Below the pieces are notes generated by a model. The model was not told where the DNA came from, ran no database searches, and saw only the letters and a list, made by a program, of their open reading frames with translations. From Limibacillus halophilus (lineage in GTDB: Bacteria; Pseudomonadota; Alphaproteobacteria; Kiloniellales; CECT-8803), in assembly GCF_014191775.1 (NCBI RefSeq), contig NZ_JACHXA010000010.1, positions 62,001 through 126,000 of the forward strand: DNA of 64,000 nt. The letters are read 5' to 3'. The position numbers were made by a program, and so were the translations under genes. Each line of letters opens with the position of its first letter. The stretch's first letter is position 1. Shown piece by piece: positions 59,448-64,000 of this stretch.

Positions 59448-61190
59448 CATGTCCTCCACCCGTCGGCAGGGGACGGCGCCCAGGGTCCGGAGCTGGCCGC
59501 TCACATCCTGCGGCAAGGCCGAATTGCTATCCTTGGGAATCTGATTCAGCTTGCCGCCGATAAAGATGGGAATCGAGAGCCCGGCGGCCTCAAATGCCGC
59601 CTTCACGCTGCGCAGATAATCAAGCGCCACACCATTGTAGGTGCTGATGGCCAACGCACTCGCGCCTTCCTTCGCCGCAAGCGCGGCCAGTGCCTCCGGC
59701 TCGGCATGCACACCGGCGTCCGAGGTCCGAATTCCGCTGCGCCGGAGCGTCTCGGCCAACAGCATCTTGCCGTACTCATGCACATCGCTGGAGGCGATGC
59801 AGACACACAGATTCGCCGCTGAAAGCGCGTCCCGCTCGGTATCGCTGAGACAGGCCGTCACGGCCTCCGCCTGATCGCGCAACTCACGCACCGGGGAAGC
59901 CTCGATCACCGGCCGCCTGCCGCGCAACACCGCCGGATCCGCCTCACCCGGGCCGTAAAGTTCCTCCAAGCGACGCGCACCAATCCGGCGGAGTGCCAAC
60001 AACAGGTGCAAAGGATCGTCGATGGCAACACCGGCGGTTTGAAGCCCGTCGAGAACACGCTGCTTGAATCGACCGCCCGCCTCCAGCAGTAAAGCCGTTT
60101 GCGCCTCGGCGGCGGCAATATCGAATAGATCTGCGAGGGCGGCAGCGCGCGGCGCCAATCCGACGGCATGAAGTTGCGCGTCGATCACCTCGCCGATGTC
60201 GGGAATGCGATCGGCTTCGGTTACGGGTATGGGCGTCACCGCGTGCCCGCTGGGCAGCAAGACCTGAGCCACCATATCAATCGTCAGGTAACTGCCGAGC
60301 TTCGCCTGATTGATCGCAGCGGGTACGGCCTCGCGGTAAAGCGTCGTGTTGCCGTAGACCATCGTGCCGGGAATGTCGCGATCCCACGCCAGCGCCCTTT
60401 GAAAGGCCAGACGCGCCAGGGGATCGGAAAAAGTATGACCGTAGCAGTGACCGATAACACCGCCGATCAGGTCCTCGACAATGTAGCGTTCCAGCAGTAC
60501 CGCCCCGAAGGCGCAGGCCAGGTCCGTGAAGAGCGCGGCAAAGCCGTCGTCCAGATTGGAATGAATCAGGATTGGGACAGGTTGAGCGGCGCAGAGCGCC
60601 AAAGCTTCGACGGTCGCCTGGGTGGTCGCTACATCCTCAGTACAACCGGGCATGCGGAAGGTAAAATACTGACCCAAGTTACCGATAGCCGTCGCCCCGG
60701 CCTGCAAGGCGAACGCGGTGTTCTCCAGCGCAGCGGGAAGCCCAATCACGAAATCACCGAAGTGGGGTGCAACGGGACCAGCCGCCGTCAAGGCGCGAAA
60801 GGCCTCGGCACCCTCCAGTATCAGCCCTGTGCCCTTGCCGCGATGCGTGCGCTCGGCAAGCGGGTAACCCATCGACCAATCGAGACAAATGCCATACCGG
60901 TCGATCCGTCCTCCTTCGGCTTCGACCGCACGCGCAATCGCGGTCCAAGCCTCTCGGCTCAATGCCGGGTCACGGAAGCCGATCTGCGCATGTTGCATGA
61001 TGCGCCCCTCGGCAATTGCCTGGCGCTTATAGGTTATCTCGCAATCGACTCCATAGTGATCGAGGAAGGCACTGGCGCCCACTTGAACTTCTCGGCTGCG
61101 CTTTCGGCCTGACTCCAGCGCTACCTTGCCGGAGGGTAAGCCGTCGCCGAACAGAGGGTTGGTGACTGGATCAAGCACCGGACAGCTCAA
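59421..61190 (-). CDS. Cobalamin-binding-domain protein, possible B12-dependent mutase
   Basis: 589 residues in one chain. C-terminal B12-binding Rossmann domain (about 455-585): D-x-H-x-x-G motif DVHEYGK, followed by SALAISTYNGVALDYL and IPIFIGGKLNQI as in mutase and methyltransferase B12 domains. The first 430 residues look like a TIM barrel (YGICLDWSMGYPLAER, ATAIGNLGQYFTF, AQPVPILIHSNLDDG, GGVIGHCYGHTF) with a distant feel of glutamate mutase MutE. I cannot name the reaction. A TTG start overlaps the PhyH stop (TTGA); GTG at 61178 is an alternative. Translation coupling with PhyH points to one pathway. Confidence 0.75.
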   Translation of the reverse strand: MSCPVLDPVTNPLFGDGLPSGKVALESGRKRSREVQVGASAFLDHYGVDCEITYKRQAIAEGRIMQHAQIGFRDPALSREAWTAIARAVEAEGGRIDRYGICLDWSMGYPLAERTHRGKGTGLILEGAEAFRALTAAGPVAPHFGDFVIGLPAALENTAFALQAGATAIGNLGQYFTFRMPGCTEDVATTQATVEALALCAAQPVPILIHSNLDDGFAALFTDLACAFGAVLLERYIVEDLIGGVIGHCYGHTFSDPLARLAFQRALAWDRDIPGTMVYGNTTLYREAVPAAINQAKLGSYLTIDMVAQVLLPSGHAVTPIPVTEADRIPDIGEVIDAQLHAVGLAPRAAALADLFDIAAAEAQTALLLEAGGRFKQRVLDGLQTAGVAIDDPLHLLLALRRIGARRLEELYGPGEADPAVLRGRRPVIEASPVRELRDQAEAVTACLSDTERDALSAANLCVCIASSDVHEYGKMLLAETLRRSGIRTSDAGVHAEPEALAALAAKEGASALAISTYNGVALDYLRSVKAAFEAAGLSIPIFIGGKLNQIPKDSNSALPQDVSGQLRTLGAVPCRRVEDMLRTLAKGL

Positions 61191-61987
61191 TGCCCAAGCG
61201 TGAAGTCGTTGCGGCCCGTGCGGTCCTCGCCGCGCACCAGAAAGAGAGCGCGCTTGGAGTAGCCGTGCGCCGATCCCGCCTGCTCGGTCGACTGGCCGCC
61301 GGCGTGATTGTAATAGGAACTGCCCGGCATGAAGCGTAGGACCAGGCCCATGCGACGACGATCGGAGGTGTTCGCATTGGAGCCGTGCACCAGATAGACA
61401 TCGTGCAGGGAAACCTGCCCCGGCTCCAAGACGATGTCGCGGGCAGAAGCTAGGTCCACCTGATCCTCGTCAATGACCTGCGCCAGTGTGTAGTCCGGTC
61501 GTTCTTCCCAGTGATGCTTGAAGACCTTCCGTTCCCGATGCGATCCGGGAATGAAGCGCATACAGCCGTTTTCCGGATAAGACCCGTCCAGGGATATCCA
61601 AACCGTGCAGGTCTCCAGCGGCTCGATGGGGTAGTAGTCGCCGTCTTGATGCCAGGGCGTGGCTTTACCCTGCCCAGCCGGTTTACCAAAGATCGTAACG
61701 CCCCAAAGGATGATATCCGGGCCCATGACCTGTTCGACCATGTCCAGTATCTCCGGCCGCGTGGCGATGCGCAGCCACTCGGGGTCGCCTTTGACGCCGT
61801 ACCCACCGGACTGCAAGTGAGGACCCAGAATAAAATCGGGCGAAAATTTCGGATCATCCTTATGGGATTCCAAGAGGCGGTCGTAGGCCCCGCCGATGCG
61901 CAAAAGAGCTTCTTCGGATAACCGGAAGTTCGGAATTACGAGTCCATCCCTGTTGTAAGTCTCCATCTCAGAATCACTCAGAGCCAT
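61187..61987 (-). CDS. Phytanoyl-CoA dioxygenase (PhyH) family oxygenase
   Basis: 266 residues. Iron ligands in PWHQDGDYYPIEP (His and Asp) and in VYLVHGSNANTSDRRRMG (distal His and 2-oxoglutarate arginine); GCMRFIPGSHRERKVF is the family core. ATG at 61987 behind GGGAG; the TTG at 62008 is upstream. First gene of the pair with the B12-binding protein. PhyH members hydroxylate small molecules including betaine-like compounds (e.g. ectoine); substrate here unknown. Confidence 0.88.
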   Translation of the reverse strand: MALSDSEMETYNRDGLVIPNFRLSEEALLRIGGAYDRLLESHKDDPKFSPDFILGPHLQSGGYGVKGDPEWLRIATRPEILDMVEQVMGPDIILWGVTIFGKPAGQGKATPWHQDGDYYPIEPLETCTVWISLDGSYPENGCMRFIPGSHRERKVFKHHWEERPDYTLAQVIDEDQVDLASARDIVLEPGQVSLHDVYLVHGSNANTSDRRRMGLVLRFMPGSSYYNHAGGQSTEQAGSAHGYSKRALFLVRGEDRTGRNDFTLGH

Positions 61988-62177
61988 TGCCACCGATACT
62001 CCCTGCAATTGCGCTTTCCCACACTATCTGACCCCGAGGATAACCCGCCAACCTGGCACCATGAAGGATCTAAATCTGACGGCTGGCATGTCCTCACTGC
62101 ACGACAAATCACTACATTGGCGAAACATTTGAAACGTTACTCTATTTTCCGATCCACTCTGGTAGCTGGAAAAGCGA

Positions 62178-62426
62178 ATGGATGAACGTTTTACCAAAGA
62201 GCAAATCACCCGCTTGATATCCTCAATCCGGAAAGGGCGCCCTCTGCCGCCGGAAGAGCGGGCGGAATTTGCGCGAACCACGAAGGTCTTCTTCGACAAA
62301 TGCGCTGCCTTCAAGCACACGGCACGGGTGCTGGCGAAGCGCTGCACCAAGGAAATTCGGCACCATAACGAAGACCTCGATGCGCAATGGCTCGATGATG
62401 TTACCGAAGAGATTGAGTGGTGGTAG
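62178..62426 (+). CDS. Small protein of unknown function, ended by an amber codon
   Basis: 82 codons, highly charged and helical (RFTKEQITRLISSIRKG, EERAEFARTTKVFFDK, HNEDLDAQWLDDVTEEIEWW). Not recognised. The end is TGG TGG TAG, and the same frame stays open for 35 more codons with high GC at third positions. The gene may be a truncated form of a 118-codon ORF or a genuine short protein. Confidence 0.5.
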   Translation: MDERFTKEQITRLISSIRKGRPLPPEERAEFARTTKVFFDKCAAFKHTARVLAKRCTKEIRHHNEDLDAQWLDDVTEEIEWW

Positions 62427-62534
62427 CACTTCCTGACCGTTTTCGACCCGGAGGTCGTGCAGAACTGGCGCGCTATCGCCACCAAGCCTTTTCAGTTCGA
62501 AGCCTTCCTGCTGGACGATGAGGAGACGGCCTAA
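62427..62534 (+). pseudogene. In-frame continuation of the ORF at 62178 beyond an amber stop
   Basis: Thirty-five sense codons then TAA at 62532, in phase with the ORF upstream. It reads as ordinary protein (FLTVFDPEVVQNWRAIATK, QFEAFLLDDEETA), and about 30 of 35 codons end in G or C, as in real genes here. The simplest reading is a recent nonsense change such as TGG to TAG. Confidence 0.45.
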
Positions 62535-62667
62535 TTAACCGCAGCGCGCCACCGCAGCCTACCTTGCCGCCAGCCCGCAATCCGGCATAGGCTGCGGAGA
62601 AGTGCGCGGACCTTCTTCCACGTCCAGCGCCCGGGATTACAGCATCAACAGCGGGAATCATAAGACA

Positions 62668-64000
62668 ATGAGCAAGACCCTGAAATGCATCTCGCCGATC
62701 GACGGTTCGGTTTTTGCGGAGCGTCCCGTCGCCTCACCGGCAGAGGCCGCCGCGTCCGTTGCCCGCGCGCGCGCCGCCCAGAAAGCTTGGGCCGGACGGC
62801 CGCTTGAGGAACGTATCGCCTTGGTGCAGGCAGGGGTTCGCCAATTGAACAGCATGTCCGACGAGGTCGTCCCGGAACTGGCCCATATGATGGGGCGTCC
62901 GGTGCGTTATGGCGGTGAGTTCGGTGGCGTGAACGAGCGAGCCGACTACATGGCGAAGATCGCGGCCCGCGCGCTGGCGCCCATGGTCGTCGAGGAATCC
63001 GAGACCTTCGAACGGAGGATTGAGCGGGAGCCGCAAGGGGTCGTATTGGTCATCGCGCCTTGGAATTATCCCTACCTAACCGCCATCAATACTATTGTCC
63101 CCGCACTGATCGCTGGAAACGCCGTCGTCTTGAAGCATGCGACCCAGACGTTGCTGGTGGGAGAGCGGATCGTCCGTGCCTTTGCCGAATCCGGGTTCCC
63201 GGACGACCTCTTCATCAACCTTTTCCTTGACCACGAAGGAACCGAAGCACTGATTGCCGCGGGGAGCTTCAACTTTATCAACTTCACCGGCTCCGTCGGC
63301 GGCGGCCGCGCGATCGAGCGCGCTGCTGCGGGTACTTTCACCGGTCTGGGATTGGAACTTGGCGGCAAGGATCCCGGCTATGTCATGGAAGACGCAAACC
63401 TCGACTGGGCCGTCGACGTCTTGATGGATGGCGCGCTCTACAACGCAGGGCAGTGTTGCTGTGGTATCGAACGCATCTACGTCACCGATACACTTTATGA
63501 TGCCTTCGTCGAAAAGGCCGCGGCCTGGGCCAGGAAGTTGAAACTCGGCAATCCCCTGGTGCAGGAAACCACCCTGGGGCCGATGGCCAACGCGCGCTTC
63601 GCATCCGAGGTTCGCGCGCAGACGGCGGAGGCCATAGCGGCCGGAGCAACGCCATTGGTCGACCCGACGCTTTTTCCTGAGGACGATGGCGGCACCTATC
63701 TGATGCCTCAAGTCCTGGTGAACGTCACTCACGACATGCGCGTGATGCGTGACGAGAGCTTCGGCCCGGTTGTTGGGATCATGAGGGTCAGAGACGATGA
63801 GGAAGCCATAGCCCTGATGAACGACTGTGAGTTCGGTCTTACGGCGTCGCTCTGGACCAGTGACCCGGTTCGCGCCGCGCGCATCGGGGCAAGGATCGAA
63901 ACCGGCACCGTGATGATGAACCGGGCAGACTATCTGGACCCTGCGCTCTGCTGGACAGGTTGCAAAAACACCGGCCGTGGCGGAGCCTTGTCGGAGATTG
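62668..64000 (+). CDS. Aldehyde dehydrogenase, 3' end cut off by the window
   Basis: NAD(P)-dependent aldehyde dehydrogenase; 444 of an expected 455-480 residues are present. Nucleotide and active-site motifs: VVLVIAPWNYPYL, NFTGSVGGGRAIE, the glutamate of LGLELGGKDP and the cysteine in NAGQCCCGIER (three cysteines in a row as in ALDH2), then ESFGPVVGIM and GLTASLWTS. The ATG at 62668 is preceded by a weak site. Its position outside the carnitine clusters leaves the aldehyde unspecified; 4-trimethylaminobutyraldehyde, which would fill the missing step between the two dioxygenases, is a testable idea. Confidence 0.92.
   Translation, partial: MSKTLKCISPIDGSVFAERPVASPAEAAASVARARAAQKAWAGRPLEERIALVQAGVRQLNSMSDEVVPELAHMMGRPVRYGGEFGGVNERADYMAKIAARALAPMVVEESETFERRIEREPQGVVLVIAPWNYPYLTAINTIVPALIAGNAVVLKHATQTLLVGERIVRAFAESGFPDDLFINLFLDHEGTEALIAAGSFNFINFTGSVGGGRAIERAAAGTFTGLGLELGGKDPGYVMEDANLDWAVDVLMDGALYNAGQCCCGIERIYVTDTLYDAFVEKAAAWARKLKLGNPLVQETTLGPMANARFASEVRAQTAEAIAAGATPLVDPTLFPEDDGGTYLMPQVLVNVTHDMRVMRDESFGPVVGIMRVRDDEEAIALMNDCEFGLTASLWTSDPVRAARIGARIETGTVMMNRADYLDPALCWTGCKNTGRGGALSEI

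Noticed and set aside
60168-61112. 314-codon plus-strand ORF over the B12-binding gene
   Set aside because: The opposite strand has a B12 motif and a coupled start; this one has no features.
62424-62426. Pyrrolysine codon
   Set aside because: No tRNA-Pyl or pylS in the window, the MttB homolog here needs no amber codon, and a TGG to TAG change is simpler.

Overview
This is a GC-rich, gene-dense stretch of chromosome, with no intergenic gap over about 250 bases. It most likely comes from an aerobic alphaproteobacterium of the Rhodospirillales/Kiloniellales kind. That placement is inferred from gene content: a BetI-like regulator, carnitine 3-dehydrogenase with a BKACE enzyme, DMGDH-type flavoproteins, a CIO-type cytochrome bd oxidase, malate synthase G, an EncFtn-like ferritin and several Tat signal peptides. 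I saw no rRNA, tRNA, CRISPR array, transposase or integrase. Both ends cut a gene: an AEC transporter on the left and an aldehyde dehydrogenase on the right.

Layout. 1-3.4 kb: AEC transporter, ACT-domain protein, persulfide-sensor-like ArsR repressor, NCS2 uracil/xanthine permease. 3.4-8.6 kb: amino-acid ABC importer parts, AruH-like aminotransferase, BetI-like TetR regulator and a trimethyllysine-dioxygenase-like enzyme; the same dyad lies in front of both the aminotransferase and the regulator/dioxygenase pair. 8.6-17.5 kb: a seven-gene minus-strand carnitine/gamma-butyrobetaine operon with a divergent CdhR-like regulator. 17.5-23.4 kb: beta carbonic anhydrase, small membrane protein, GDP-mannose genes manC-gmd, malate synthase G. 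23.4-29.6 kb: LIV-type ABC importer operon with two downstream enzymes. 29.8-36.4 kb: SPOR protein, two secreted unknowns, a TIGR02466 oxygenase, glyoxalase I, MFS transporter with a ModE-type HTH protein, ferritin. 36.6-46.0 kb: XRE-cupin regulator, two DMGDH-like flavoproteins, MttB-like methyltransferase, LysR regulator, gamma-butyrobetaine-dioxygenase-like enzyme. 46-54.1 kb: GtrII-like membrane protein, NrtS-like protein, cydABX, multicopper oxidase, Uup ATPase. 54.2-64 kb: TfoX_N protein, HAD phosphatase, a three-gene block of unknowns, a PhyH oxygenase paired with a B12-binding protein, an amber-interrupted small ORF, aldehyde dehydrogenase.

The main theme is use of trimethylammonium compounds. 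The genes can be arranged as trimethyllysine (import, TMLD-like hydroxylation) to gamma-butyrobetaine, then to carnitine by two routes (an O2-dependent BBOX-like enzyme and a CoA route with ligase, acyl-CoA dehydrogenase and CaiD), then to 3-dehydrocarnitine and a betainyl product (carnitine dehydrogenase, BKACE), and finally stepwise N-demethylation (MttB-like plus two DMGDH-like enzymes). Family assignments are read from motifs and recalled similarity; the joined pathway and its substrates are inference. Missing from the window are a hydroxytrimethyllysine aldolase, a betainyl-CoA thioesterase (CdhC), a corrinoid protein for the MttB homolog and an ATPase for the amino-acid importer.
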